DNA of 64,000 nucleotides from Lysinibacillus antri (GTDB taxonomy: Bacteria > Bacillota > Bacilli > Bacillales_A > Planococcaceae). Below, piece by piece: positions 53,973 through 62,986 of the stretch; the first letter of the stretch is position 1, and the number at the start of each line of letters is the position of its first letter. The position numbers and the translations under genes were made by a program. The stretch is from NCBI RefSeq assembly GCF_003977595.1, contig NZ_RYYR01000010.1, forward strand, positions 1 to 64,000. Direction: 5' to 3'. The notes under the pieces were generated by a model. That model was not told the origin of the DNA. It did no database searches and worked only from the letters and a program-made list of their open reading frames with translations.

Positions 53973-55464
53973 TTCAAATTTGTTAGCAAGAAATGCCCGT
54001 AAATATCCGAACAATGAAGCAGTAATTTGTCATGGTAGAAGAGTAACGTATGACGTATTGGACAACCAAGTTACACGATTAAGTAATGCTTTATTATCTT
54101 GTGGAATTACACAACAAGATAAGGTGCTGCTATTCATGCCAAATGTTTTGGAATTTATCGTTAGTTATTTTGCCGTACAACGCATTGGGGCCATTGTTGT
54201 TCCAGTCAATGCGAAATTTACACTTTCAGAAGTTGAATATGTAGCCAATCATGCAGAAGCAAAAGCAATCATCGCTCATGAAGCAATATTCCCAGCTGTT
54301 GAAAAGCTTGCCAATGTTGAATTGAAAATCAAAACAGGCCAAGCAATAGACGGATGGGAAAGTTACAACGATTTACTAGAAAATGCGAACACGACACCGA
54401 TTGATTGCCAACTAACTGAGGATGACTTGTCCACGATTCTTTATACTTCAGGTACAACTGGTAAGCCAAAAGGAGTTTTATTTAGCTATCGAAATATTTT
54501 AGCTGTGGCGCAAATGATTGCCATTGAAATGGAAGTAAAACCAGAAAGCCGTATCCTACTAATGATGCCTTTAACACATTCAGCACCTCTTCATTTATTC
54601 TTAATGTCTAGCATGTTAGTTGGAGCAACAAGCGTCCTTACACCAACTTTTACACCGGATTTATTCATTGAAACAATCGAACAAGAAAAAACGACTCATT
54701 TCTTTGGAGCGCCTGTTGCGTATTTAGTCACGGCATCCCATCCGCGCCTAAAATCAGCGGACCTTTCTTCAATGAAATGGTGGGTATACGGTGGGGCACC
54801 ATTATCGGAAGGTGAAATTCGCCATATCGAACAGGCATTCCAAGCTGAGCTAACATGTGTGTATGGGCTAACAGAAGCAGGTCCAAGTGGTGCTCTTTTA
54901 TTTGGTCATGAGCATGCAAAAAAAGCAGGGAGTGTCGGTTGTCGCGCACCGTTTGGGACAGAACTTCGCATTGTCAATGAACTGGGAGAAGACGTTCCAG
55001 TGGGGGAAATTGGGGAAGTGGTTCTTTATGGTGAGGGGAATATGATTGGCTATTATAAAGATGATGAAGCGACAAAAGCAGCTTTTATTGATGGTTGGGT
55101 GAAGACAGGGGATTTAGCTCGTTTTGATGAAGACGGCTATGTTTGGATAGTTGACCGCAAAAAAGATGTCATTATCTCAGGTGGTGTTAATATTTATCCG
55201 AAAGAAATTGAAGATCGTATCTTACAATTTGGCGGAATATTTGAGGTGGCCGTTGTTGGGGTTCCACACGAAGAATGGGGCGAAACGGTCAAAGCGATTT
55301 TTGCAGCGAAAACACCAATCGATGAACAGCAACTAAAAGATTACTTATCAGAGCATTTAGCAAAATTCAAAGTACCTCGTCTATATGAGCAAGTGGAAGC
55401 ACTCCCAAGAAATGCATCAGGGAAAATCTTAAAACACCAACTAAAACAGCAGGTGGTGAATTAA
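53965..55464 (+). CDS. Acyl-CoA synthetase (AMP-forming)
   Basis: ANL-superfamily ligase of 499 aa: P-loop TILYTSGTTGKPKG, VYGLTEAGPS, WVKTGDLARFDEDGYVWIVDRKKD and the C-terminal NASGKILKHQ lysine. It activates a fatty or other carboxylic acid as the CoA thioester; chain length cannot be read. ATG after TTG at 53962 with GGGAGAG. Middle gene of a merR-ligase-dehydrogenase operon. Confidence 0.9.
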   Translation: MNSSNLLARNARKYPNNEAVICHGRRVTYDVLDNQVTRLSNALLSCGITQQDKVLLFMPNVLEFIVSYFAVQRIGAIVVPVNAKFTLSEVEYVANHAEAKAIIAHEAIFPAVEKLANVELKIKTGQAIDGWESYNDLLENANTTPIDCQLTEDDLSTILYTSGTTGKPKGVLFSYRNILAVAQMIAIEMEVKPESRILLMMPLTHSAPLHLFLMSSMLVGATSVLTPTFTPDLFIETIEQEKTTHFFGAPVAYLVTASHPRLKSADLSSMKWWVYGGAPLSEGEIRHIEQAFQAELTCVYGLTEAGPSGALLFGHEHAKKAGSVGCRAPFGTELRIVNELGEDVPVGEIGEVVLYGEGNMIGYYKDDEATKAAFIDGWVKTGDLARFDEDGYVWIVDRKKDVIISGGVNIYPKEIEDRILQFGGIFEVAVVGVPHEEWGETVKAIFAAKTPIDEQQLKDYLSEHLAKFKVPRLYEQVEALPRNASGKILKHQLKQQVVN

Positions 55465-57132
55465 ATGAACGTATTACAGTCCACAAGTGAAAAAGAAAAA
55501 AATTACTATACAAATGACGATACACTTCACAAAATACTCGAGCAAATGTTAGACGAGGACTTACTGGACTATGCAAAGCGTGAACTACACGATTTTGGGG
55601 AACTTGTCGCAAACGAAATTGATGAGCGAGCTAAACATACCGATAGAGAAGGAGAGCCCCGTCTAAAACGTTACAATCAATATGGCGAAGAAGTTTCAGA
55701 AGTCTGGGTAAACGAAGGCTATAAAAAGACAATTCAGCAAACATACAACACGGGCATTGTTGGCTATGTGCATAAAGAAATCCCGCAACTTGGCAAAAAG
55801 GGGAATTATGTGTATAGCTTTGCACAAGGCTATTTGTTGTCCCATGCAGAACCTGGTTTTTATTGCCCAGTTACACTAACAATGGCAACTGCCTATTTAC
55901 TGGATCATTATGCAGATGAGGATGTAAAGGCACGATTCCTTCCTCATGTTTGTTCAACAGGTGATGTAGAATTATTTGAGGGAGCAACGTTTTTAACGGA
56001 GCGGCAAGGTGGGTCGGATGTTGGCGCAAATGTCGTAGAAGCCCGTTTTGATGGCGAAAATTATTATTTATACGGCGAAAAGTACTTTGCCTCCAATGCA
56101 GGAATGTGCGGCGTTGCGATGGTGTTAGCTCGTCGGGAAGGTACAGCTACTGGCTCCAAAGGTTTAACATTATTTGCAGTGCCTTGGAAAAAGGAAGATG
56201 GCTCTATTAATCGGTTACGTATTCGTCGATTAAAAGATAAATTGGGTGTTCGCGCAGTGCCTTCTGGAGAAGTAGAATTTGATGGGGCATTAGCCTATGT
56301 TGTGGGCGACCCTGATAAAGGAATCTACTACATGCTAGAGGCGTTAAACTTATCAAGAATTTGTAATGCTATAGCATCGGTAGGCATTATGAGACGTGCG
56401 TATTTAGAGGCAAAACATTATGTTTCAAATCGCAATGCATTTGGTCAAGTGTTAACGAACTATCCGATGATCCAAGATTCATTGGCGAAGTTTACAGCAA
56501 AGCTTCATGTGGAAGTTGCCACTACTTTTGATTTAATTCAATTATATGATGCTGTCTCAAATGGTGAAGCGACCGAAAAAGACGTGATCTTAAACCGTCT
56601 AAATATTGCCATCATGAAAAAAGAAACGGCTGAACAAGCGGTAAAATATGCAAGTGAGGCAATTGAACTCCATGGAGGTAACGGCTATATTGAGGACTTC
56701 GTAACACCGCGCTTATTACGTGATGCGCAAGTTCTAACGGTTTGGGAAGGGACTGCCAACATATTAGCGTTAGAATTGATTCGTTTATTTAAAAAGTTTG
56801 ATGCGCACCAACTATTTATAAACGAAATGACATCACGTCTGGATGCAATTAAATCGAGTAACCTTAAAGGAATTGTCATTGAAAAGGTTCGTTCACTAGA
56901 AGAAGACTTGAATCTATTTAGTACATTAGATGATGCAATGCAAACATTTGAAGCAAAAGAAGTGGCTAAAAAGATGGCATTAGTATATGAAAGTGTTGTT
57001 GCGATAGAATGGGCTGATCACTATGGAGGAAAATACGAGAAACTGGCGGAAATTTATTTAGAGGATCAGTGGCAATTGAGGAAACTGGGGGATAACTCCA
57101 AAACTTTACAATACTTTCGTGAAATAATTTAA
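55465..57132 (+). CDS. Acyl-CoA dehydrogenase, AidB-like
   Basis: FAD enzyme of 555 aa, longer than typical 380-aa acyl-CoA dehydrogenases. It resembles the AidB group with an extended N-terminus (about 1-110) and extra C-terminal helices. FLTERQGGSDVGAN is the flavin/substrate region, ELHGGNGYIEDF precedes a conserved Arg, and VWEGTANILALE is near the end. ATG follows the ligase stop codon with no gap; GGTGG upstream. Probably oxidises the CoA ester made by the ligase. Confidence 0.87.
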   Translation: MNVLQSTSEKEKNYYTNDDTLHKILEQMLDEDLLDYAKRELHDFGELVANEIDERAKHTDREGEPRLKRYNQYGEEVSEVWVNEGYKKTIQQTYNTGIVGYVHKEIPQLGKKGNYVYSFAQGYLLSHAEPGFYCPVTLTMATAYLLDHYADEDVKARFLPHVCSTGDVELFEGATFLTERQGGSDVGANVVEARFDGENYYLYGEKYFASNAGMCGVAMVLARREGTATGSKGLTLFAVPWKKEDGSINRLRIRRLKDKLGVRAVPSGEVEFDGALAYVVGDPDKGIYYMLEALNLSRICNAIASVGIMRRAYLEAKHYVSNRNAFGQVLTNYPMIQDSLAKFTAKLHVEVATTFDLIQLYDAVSNGEATEKDVILNRLNIAIMKKETAEQAVKYASEAIELHGGNGYIEDFVTPRLLRDAQVLTVWEGTANILALELIRLFKKFDAHQLFINEMTSRLDAIKSSNLKGIVIEKVRSLEEDLNLFSTLDDAMQTFEAKEVAKKMALVYESVVAIEWADHYGGKYEKLAEIYLEDQWQLRKLGDNSKTLQYFREII

Positions 57133-57307
57133 TCATAATCTAAAGGGAGCGTAACTGCTCTCTTTTTATTTTGGTCGCTATACGAGCGATGATATAACAT
57201 ACTGTCAAACAATTTAGAATACACTTACTTTTGCTTGAAGACTGTAAGGAAATTATATACTTTTGTATAATTTGAATAATCCCTATAAAAAAACTTGTCA
57301 TTTGCTA

Positions 57308-57336
57308 TTGACGTTTTGATAAAGGAAAAGTAAAAT
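57308..57336 (+). promoter_or_regulatory. Sigma-A promoter of the SfnB-like/ABC operon
   Basis: TTGACG, 17-bp spacer, TAAAAT. About 40 bp downstream, GTAGGAATTT resembles the conserved GGAATT end of CymR (cysteine regulon) operators; the rest of that motif matches only in part. Confidence 0.7.
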
Positions 57337-57428
57337 ACTGTTTATTAGATAACCATCTTTACGAAGTGGATTAGTAGGAATTTTAAATAAATTTTTAAAG
57401 AATAATAAATGGAGAAGGAGGGACTAAA

Positions 57429-58640
57429 TTGAAAGAGCTTTTTATTAAAACAGAACAACAACAACTTTGGTTAGAGAAATTAGCAACATTAGAAGAAACG
57501 TTTAAAAAGAATGCACAACAAATCGATGAACAGTCATCATTTCCTCATGAGCACATTCAAGCGTTACGTGATATTGGTTATACAAAGCTGACATTACCAA
57601 AAGATCTTGGTGGAGAAGGCTTTAACGTATATGAAGCATTGGTGCTCCATGAAACATTAGGTAGTTACGATGGCAGTACGGCCCTTGCGATTGGATGGAC
57701 TTTGCTTGTAGTGGGAGAGCTTTTTGAAAATAAATATTGGGAACCTTCAAAATTAAGCGAGTTTGCTAAGAAAGTAGAAGACGGGGCCATTATTAATCGT
57801 TGTGTTAGTGAAGTAGCAACAGGTAGTCCGATTCGTGGCGGTCGTCCAGGTACAACGGCAACAAAATCAGGGAACCAATGGATTATTAATGGACGCAAAA
57901 GCTATACAACAGGATCGCCAGAATTAGATTATTTCTTAACATCAGCTTGGATAGAAGAACAAGAGAAAATTGGCTTCTTTTTAATTCCTAAAGATGCGGA
58001 AGGTTTATCAATCGATGAGACGTGGGACGTTATTGCGATGCGCGGCACTGGAAGTCACGATTTAGTTCTAAATAATGTAGCCGTTGATGAGTCGGATTTA
58101 GTGGAATTACCAACTTACACAACTGGTTTTAAATTAAATGGCTGGTTATTGCTTGTTTCTGCTACGTATTTAGGTATTGCACAAGCAGCAAGAGACTACG
58201 CTTTGGAGTTTGCGAACACGCACTCACCAAATAGTATAAAAGGTACGATTGCTTCATTACCAAACGTCCAATCATTACTTGGTGAAATTGAGTTAGAGCT
58301 TGCAACTGCTCGCTTCACACTATATGGCGCAGCACAAAGTTATGTGGAATTAAAACAAAAAGAAGCAAATGGTCAAGAGCTTACAACAGATGAAGCGGCT
58401 TTAATTGTCAATGCAGTGAACACAGCCAAACATGTCGTAACCAATGCAGCCATTACAGTAGTGGATAAAGCAATGCGTGTAGTTGGTGCGAAAAGCTTAC
58501 AACGTACAAATCCACTTCAACGCTATTACCGTGATGTCCGCGCGGGATTACATAACCCACCAATGGATGATATGACGATTAAAAAATTAGCAGAAGAAGC
58601 ATTAAAACAACAAGAAAATAAAGGGAGATCATCAAAATGA
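57429..58640 (+). CDS. Acyl-CoA-dehydrogenase-fold flavoprotein, SfnB/DszC-like
   Basis: 403 aa with the three acyl-CoA dehydrogenase domains, but the usual catalytic Glu motif near the C-terminus is replaced by NPLQRYYRDVRAGLHNPPMDD, as in flavin-dependent monooxygenases of the DszC/SfnB type used in sulfur acquisition. TTG start with AAGGAGGG 7 bp upstream. Its stop overlaps the start of a binding-protein gene, which ties it to a transporter. Substrate is probably a sulfur compound; inference. Confidence 0.75.
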   Translation: MKELFIKTEQQQLWLEKLATLEETFKKNAQQIDEQSSFPHEHIQALRDIGYTKLTLPKDLGGEGFNVYEALVLHETLGSYDGSTALAIGWTLLVVGELFENKYWEPSKLSEFAKKVEDGAIINRCVSEVATGSPIRGGRPGTTATKSGNQWIINGRKSYTTGSPELDYFLTSAWIEEQEKIGFFLIPKDAEGLSIDETWDVIAMRGTGSHDLVLNNVAVDESDLVELPTYTTGFKLNGWLLLVSATYLGIAQAARDYALEFANTHSPNSIKGTIASLPNVQSLLGEIELELATARFTLYGAAQSYVELKQKEANGQELTTDEAALIVNAVNTAKHVVTNAAITVVDKAMRVVGAKSLQRTNPLQRYYRDVRAGLHNPPMDDMTIKKLAEEALKQQENKGRSSK

Positions 58641-59518
58641 AATTTAACAAACTATTAAAATTTGCAGCAGTAAGTTTAGCATCTGTAACAATTTTAGCAG
58701 CATGCGGAGGAAATGAAGAAGATAAAGCGGTTGAAACTTCTGGCACAACAGATACACAATCTGGTGAAGTGAAAAAAGTAAAAGTAGCTTATGCAATCGG
58801 TTGGAAACCAATTTCTTATCAAGATGAAAACGGTGAAGCAGCAGGTTATGATTTAGATGCATTACGCCTAGTAGATGAAGCTTTAGAAGATTACGAGTTT
58901 GAATATATCGGTACTACTGATGATGACTTATTAATCGGTGTAGAACAAGGAAAATATGACATTGGTGTTAAAAACGTATTCTATACAGAAGAACGTGCAC
59001 AAAAATATGTTTATCCAAAAGAGTTCTTAGGTTTAAGTAGTACAGGATTATTACTGAAAAAAGAAAAAGCTGATATTAAAAACTTAGTTGATTTTGCAAC
59101 TGCAGGATTAGAGTTAGCACCAATCGCAGCAAACAATGCACAATACACAGTTATCGCAGAGCATAATGAAGCAAACCCAGATAATCCAGTAAAATTAGTA
59201 GCCGGTGATGAATTCGCTGTAGATGCGGTTCAATGGGTAAATGAAGGTCGTGCAGATGGTGCAGTTGCATTGGAACCAGTATTTAACTTACAAGTAATTG
59301 ATGAAAAAGGACCATACCATAATTTAATTGATGAAGTAGTTTACAATGAATTTACAGTAATCAAAACTTGGCCTTTATTCAATAAAGAACAACAAGATTT
59401 AGCAAATGCTTATGATGAAGTAATGACTGAAATTAAAAAATCAGATGAGTTAAATCAATTAATGATCAAACATTATGGTAAAGATTTATTTGAAGTTTTA
59501 GAAACAGTAACTAGATAA
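58637..59518 (+). CDS. Amino-acid/cystine-type ABC binding lipoprotein
   Basis: Family 3 solute-binding protein of 293 aa. Signal peptide with lipobox LAAC, acidic linker, and binding domain with GYDLDA, IGVEQGKYDIGVKN and VQWVNEGRADG. Paralogue of the orphan at 16839. It overlaps the flavoprotein gene by 4 bp. The layout resembles the B. subtilis tcyJKLMN sulfur-amino-acid importer. Confidence 0.88.
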   Translation: MKFNKLLKFAAVSLASVTILAACGGNEEDKAVETSGTTDTQSGEVKKVKVAYAIGWKPISYQDENGEAAGYDLDALRLVDEALEDYEFEYIGTTDDDLLIGVEQGKYDIGVKNVFYTEERAQKYVYPKEFLGLSSTGLLLKKEKADIKNLVDFATAGLELAPIAANNAQYTVIAEHNEANPDNPVKLVAGDEFAVDAVQWVNEGRADGAVALEPVFNLQVIDEKGPYHNLIDEVVYNEFTVIKTWPLFNKEQQDLANAYDEVMTEIKKSDELNQLMIKHYGKDLFEVLETVTR

Positions 59519-59524
59519 TTAAAA

Positions 59525-59562
59525 AAAGGCTGTTAGGTATACACCTTGCAGCCTTATTTTTT
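59525..59562 (+). terminator. Attenuating hairpin between binding-protein and permease genes
   Basis: AAGGCTG/CAGCCTT stem followed by ATTTTTTG, inside an operon. It may let more binding protein than permease be made. Confidence 0.6.
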
Positions 59563-59626
59563 GATTAATATAAAATGAGAAGCGTGTCTAGCTCTAAGCA
59601 TTCGCTCAAAAAAGAGGTGAAAATGA

Positions 59627-60337
59627 ATGGAAAAATACTTTGATATAGATTACATATGGACTGCATTACCGAATTTATTGCCGTATTTAAAAGTTACCTT
59701 TCTTGTAGCAGGGCTTGCTGTACTTTTCGGGACGTTGCTTGGCTTACTTTTAGCATTTGCCAAAATGGGTAAAAGCAAGTTGTTACGCGCTTTGGCAAAT
59801 GGCTATACGACAGTTATGCGTTGTACACCATCAATCGTCCTTTTATTTTTAGTTTACTATGGGATCCCATTTGTAGCAGATTCCCTATTTCGTATAAATC
59901 TACAAGATATTCATACAGGGGTATTTGTTGTGGTAACCTTCTCCTTACAATTTGCTGCCATGATGTCAGAAGTAATTCGTTCGGCAATCCAAGCGATCAA
60001 TCACGGTCAATATGAAGCAGCCGTAAGTGTAGGATTAACACCGTTTCAAGCGTATCGACGCATTATTTTTCCACAAGCTTTTGTCGTAGCTTTACCAAAC
60101 TTCGGGAACGGATTGATCTCGATTTTACAAGAAGGTGCCCTAGCCTACACAATCGGGTTTATTGATATCGTAGGGAAAGCCAATTTAATTATCGCATCGA
60201 ATTTCAATACACATGCTCTCGAAATTTATATTGCCCTAGCCGTGATCTATTGGGTCGTTTCGATTACGATTGAAAAAGTTTTTGAGAAACTAGAAAAAAT
60301 ATTCAGCAAAGGTTCACGTTCATTAAAAGCATCGTAG
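59627..60337 (+). CDS. Polar amino-acid ABC permease, first subunit
   Basis: 236 aa, HisM/GlnP family, five membrane segments, EAA loop QYEAAVSVGLTPFQAYRRIIFPQA. ATG with AGAGGTG 7 bp upstream. TcyL-like by position in a binding protein-permease-permease-ATPase order. Confidence 0.88.
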   Translation: MEKYFDIDYIWTALPNLLPYLKVTFLVAGLAVLFGTLLGLLLAFAKMGKSKLLRALANGYTTVMRCTPSIVLLFLVYYGIPFVADSLFRINLQDIHTGVFVVVTFSLQFAAMMSEVIRSAIQAINHGQYEAAVSVGLTPFQAYRRIIFPQAFVVALPNFGNGLISILQEGALAYTIGFIDIVGKANLIIASNFNTHALEIYIALAVIYWVVSITIEKVFEKLEKIFSKGSRSLKAS

Positions 60338-60349
60338 GAGGTGGGGAAA

Positions 60350-61063
60350 ATGGATTCAAGTTTGAACATACCTTTTTTAATTGATACATTTTGGGTTGCG
60401 TTAAGTGGAGTACCCACTGCGCTTCTTGTAACGGTTGTTGCGATGCTGATTGCTGTTCCAGTGGCATTCTTCTTTGCACTAACTCGAATAAATAACATTC
60501 CAGTAATTAGCCAAATTGCGAAAATTTACGTTTCCTTTGTCCGAGGAACACCGATCATTATTCAAATCTTTGTATTATATAGTTTCATCCCAATTTTCTT
60601 GAATAGTATATTTACAAAATACAATATTGATTATCCGATTTATGATATCCACCCGTTATGGTATGCCTTTATTATTTTCTCCTTCAATACAACTGCGGTG
60701 CTAATTGAAGTATTCCGTTCCGCACTAGGTACTGTCGATCGAGGACAATTAGAGGCGGCTCATTCTGTGGGGCTTACGACGAAACAAGCGTACATACGAA
60801 TCATTATTCCACAAGCATTAGTTTCGGCTTTACCGAATATTTGTACGGCGACAGTCAATTTAATCAAAGCAACTTCTCTTGGTTATGCGATTTCATTACA
60901 GGAAATTACATTAAGAGCGAAAGTGGAAGCAAACTTAGGATATAACTATTTAGAAGCCTATATTGATATTTTCATCGTCTACTTAATTGTTTGTATTGCA
61001 GTAGAGCAACTATTTAAATGGTGGGAAAAACGATTAAGTCGCTATAAAATGGCTAGCGCGTAA
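60350..61063 (+). CDS. Polar amino-acid ABC permease, second subunit
   Basis: 237 aa, same family. EAA loop QLEAAHSVGLTTKQAYIRIIIPQA. ATG at 60350 has AGGAGG 9 bp upstream; a GTG at 60341 is too close. Forms a heterodimer with the preceding permease (TcyM-like). Confidence 0.88.
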   Translation: MDSSLNIPFLIDTFWVALSGVPTALLVTVVAMLIAVPVAFFFALTRINNIPVISQIAKIYVSFVRGTPIIIQIFVLYSFIPIFLNSIFTKYNIDYPIYDIHPLWYAFIIFSFNTTAVLIEVFRSALGTVDRGQLEAAHSVGLTTKQAYIRIIIPQALVSALPNICTATVNLIKATSLGYAISLQEITLRAKVEANLGYNYLEAYIDIFIVYLIVCIAVEQLFKWWEKRLSRYKMASA

Positions 61064-61075
61064 GGAGGGAAATCT

Positions 61076-61831
61076 ATGTTAGAAATTAAAAATATCCATA
61101 AATCGTTCGGCAAAAACGAAATATTAAAAGGTGTAGATTTAAGAATTGATAAAGGTGACGTGGTTGTCATTTTAGGTCCGAGTGGTTCAGGGAAAACAAC
61201 ACTATTACGATGTGTGAATTTCTTAGAGCGCGCGGATAAAGGAACGGCGAGCTTTGGTGATATAAATGTCGATTTAAAAGAAGCGTCTAAAAAGGATGTA
61301 CTAGCGATTCGTAAAAAAACGGCCTTTGTCTTCCAAAACTACAATTTGTTTAATAATAAAACAGCGCTAGAAAACGTAGCGGAAGGTTTAATTATCGGAA
61401 GAAAAGTACCGAAACAAGAAGCTTACGAAATTTCGAAAAAAGCCCTTGATAAAGTAGGATTATCAGAGAAATACGATTTTTATCCGAGCCAGCTTTCTGG
61501 AGGTCAGCAACAACGTGTCGGGATTGCCCGCGCCGTTGCACTGAATCCGGATATTATTTTATTTGACGAACCAACCTCTGCACTGGATCCAGAGTTAGTA
61601 GGTGAGGTACTTCAAGTAATGAAAGACATTGCAAAAGAAGGTACAACAATGTTAGTCGTAACGCACGAGATGGGATTTGCCAAAGATGTAGCCAATAAAG
61701 TCATCTTCATGGATGGCGGGGTTATCGTAGAAGAAGGTACACCCCACGATATTTTCGATACACCAAAAGAAGAACGTACACGCAAATTTTTACGCCGTGT
61801 ATTACCGGATAATTATGAATTTGATAATTAA
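61076..61831 (+). CDS. Polar amino-acid ABC transporter ATPase
   Basis: 251 aa. Walker [11 protein letters not shown]-loop FQNYNLF, signature LSGGQQQR, Walker [16 protein letters not shown]-loop THEM. TcyN/GlnQ-like. Ends with a terminator and a 21-bp array. Confidence 0.92.
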   Translation: MLEIKNIHKSFGKNEILKGVDLRIDKGDVVVILGPSGSGKTTLLRCVNFLERADKGTASFGDINVDLKEASKKDVLAIRKKTAFVFQNYNLFNNKTALENVAEGLIIGRKVPKQEAYEISKKALDKVGLSEKYDFYPSQLSGGQQQRVGIARAVALNPDIILFDEPTSALDPELVGEVLQVMKDIAKEGTTMLVVTHEMGFAKDVANKVIFMDGGVIVEEGTPHDIFDTPKEERTRKFLRRVLPDNYEFDN

Positions 61832-61842
61832 GTTTGTTGGGC

Positions 61843-61874
61843 CAGTCCTTTTTGTGGGGCTGGTTTTTTTCATA
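61843..61874 (+). terminator. Terminator after the ABC operon
   Basis: GCCAGTCC pairs with GGGGCTGG around a T-rich loop, then TTTTTTTC. Confidence 0.75.
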
Positions 61875-61875
61875 T

Positions 61876-61959
61876 GCGAGTAAAATGGTTAGAAGCGCGA
61901 GTATTTTCATAAATTCCGCGAGTATTTACACAAAAAGCACGAGTAAATGTAGGATTCTA
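61876..61959. repeat. Four-unit 21-bp array, word GCGAGTA
   Basis: Units start at 61876, 61897, 61918 and 61939, each exactly 21 bp apart; cores GCGAGTA three times and ACGAGTA once, with A/T-rich remainders. Begins directly after the terminator's T-tract. Confidence 0.8.
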
Positions 61960-62014
61960 TACAATACGTTAAAATAAGATATAATAATAAAAAGTTTAAA
62001 GGGGATCTTAAAAT

Positions 62015-62575
62015 ATGAAACTTTACACAAAGACAGGGGATAAAGGGAAAACAAGTTTAATGGGCGGCCGTGTTAGCAAAGATGATTTACGTGTTGAAGC
62101 ATACGGCACAATTGATGAATTGAATTCCTTTATTGGCAAGGCTGTAACAGAACTAGATCAACAAAAATTTAAAGATATTTTAGCTGACTTAGAAACAATT
62201 CAACATGAGCTGTTTGATTGTGGTGGCGACTTAGCAAATGTAATGAAAGAACGGAACTATAAATTGCAAGAAACTTCTATTGAGGCACTCGAAAAACGTA
62301 TCGATGCTTTAACGGATGAAGTACCACCTTTAAAACGTTTTATTCTACCAGGTGGGACTCCAGCAGCTGCAACTCTCCATATTGCCCGCACAGTAACACG
62401 CCGAGCTGAACGTCGAGTCGTTACATTAATGAATGAAGTAGAAGATGTTCCGGCAATTGTGCAAAAGTATTTGAACCGTTTATCCGATTATTTCTTTGCT
62501 GTAGCTCGCGCAGTGAATTTTAGATTAAACGTAAATGATATTGAATACATTCGTAGTGGGGATGTATTTAAATAA
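62015..62575 (+). CDS. Cob(I)alamin adenosyltransferase, PduO type
   Basis: 186 aa. ATP-binding N-terminus YTKTGDKGKTSLMGG, the AYGTIDELNSFIG block, and C-terminal RTVTRRAERR and NRLSDYFFAVAR motifs. Makes adenosylcobalamin. B. subtilis YvqK is a homologue. No cobalamin riboswitch upstream and no B12-dependent enzyme gene in the window. AAAGGGG before the ATG. Confidence 0.94.
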   Translation: MKLYTKTGDKGKTSLMGGRVSKDDLRVEAYGTIDELNSFIGKAVTELDQQKFKDILADLETIQHELFDCGGDLANVMKERNYKLQETSIEALEKRIDALTDEVPPLKRFILPGGTPAAATLHIARTVTRRAERRVVTLMNEVEDVPAIVQKYLNRLSDYFFAVARAVNFRLNVNDIEYIRSGDVFK

Positions 62576-62583
62576 TTTAAAAA

Positions 62584-62620
62584 GAACAATCCTATCATGA
62601 TGGTAGGGTTGTTTTAATTT
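62584..62620 (+). terminator. Terminator after the adenosyltransferase gene
   Basis: AACAATCCTA pairs with TAGGGTTGTT (one G-U), followed by TTAATTT. Confidence 0.7.
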
Positions 62621-62723
62621 CCCCATAAAATGGGCATTGGATTTGCAACAGAATATATAAATTAGGAGCTAGAAGAGGATGTATGAACATCAATGTTAAA
62701 TATTTAAACAAAAGGAAAGCAAA

Positions 62724-62822
62724 ATGAACAAAATGAGGGAGGTCAGTAACAAACAACGAACAAAAAGCAGAAAAAATAAGCGTAATGAACAAAAAGCGAA
62801 ACAAATTGTTAGAAAAATTTGA
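62724..62822 (+). CDS. Possible 32-aa basic peptide
   Basis: ATG with AAAGGAA 6 bp upstream starts a 32-codon frame very rich in Lys, Arg, Asn and Gln and without hydrophobic residues to speak of. It could be a nucleic-acid-binding or spore-core peptide, or chance in AT-rich DNA. It ends 8 bp before the fadF promoter. Confidence 0.35.
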   Translation: MNKMREVSNKQRTKSRKNKRNEQKAKQIVRKI

Positions 62823-62830
62823 ACAATGCG

Positions 62831-62859
62831 TTGACTGAATGCTCATTCATAATTACAAT
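62831..62859 (+). promoter_or_regulatory. fadF promoter with embedded palindrome
   Basis: TTGACT, 17-bp spacer, TACAAT. The spacer region carries TGAATGCTCATTCA (62836-62849), a perfect 14-bp palindrome whose arms match the FadR half-site TGAATGA/TCATTCA, though 4 bp closer together than in the usual FadR operator. Confidence 0.7.
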
Positions 62860-62986
62860 GAACACATAGGATAATTTAGTAAAAGGTTATCGGTTTATTT
62901 TATCTATAAAACTTGTATCATATTTATAGTTTTACAGATACCGATCAACACAAAAAAGGGGAGTATATGTCAAAGGAGGAGCGTTA

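Noticed and set aside
59581-59600. TGTCTAGCT upstream of the first permease gene
   Set aside because: Only about 9 bp shared with the dispersed element; too short to call a copy.
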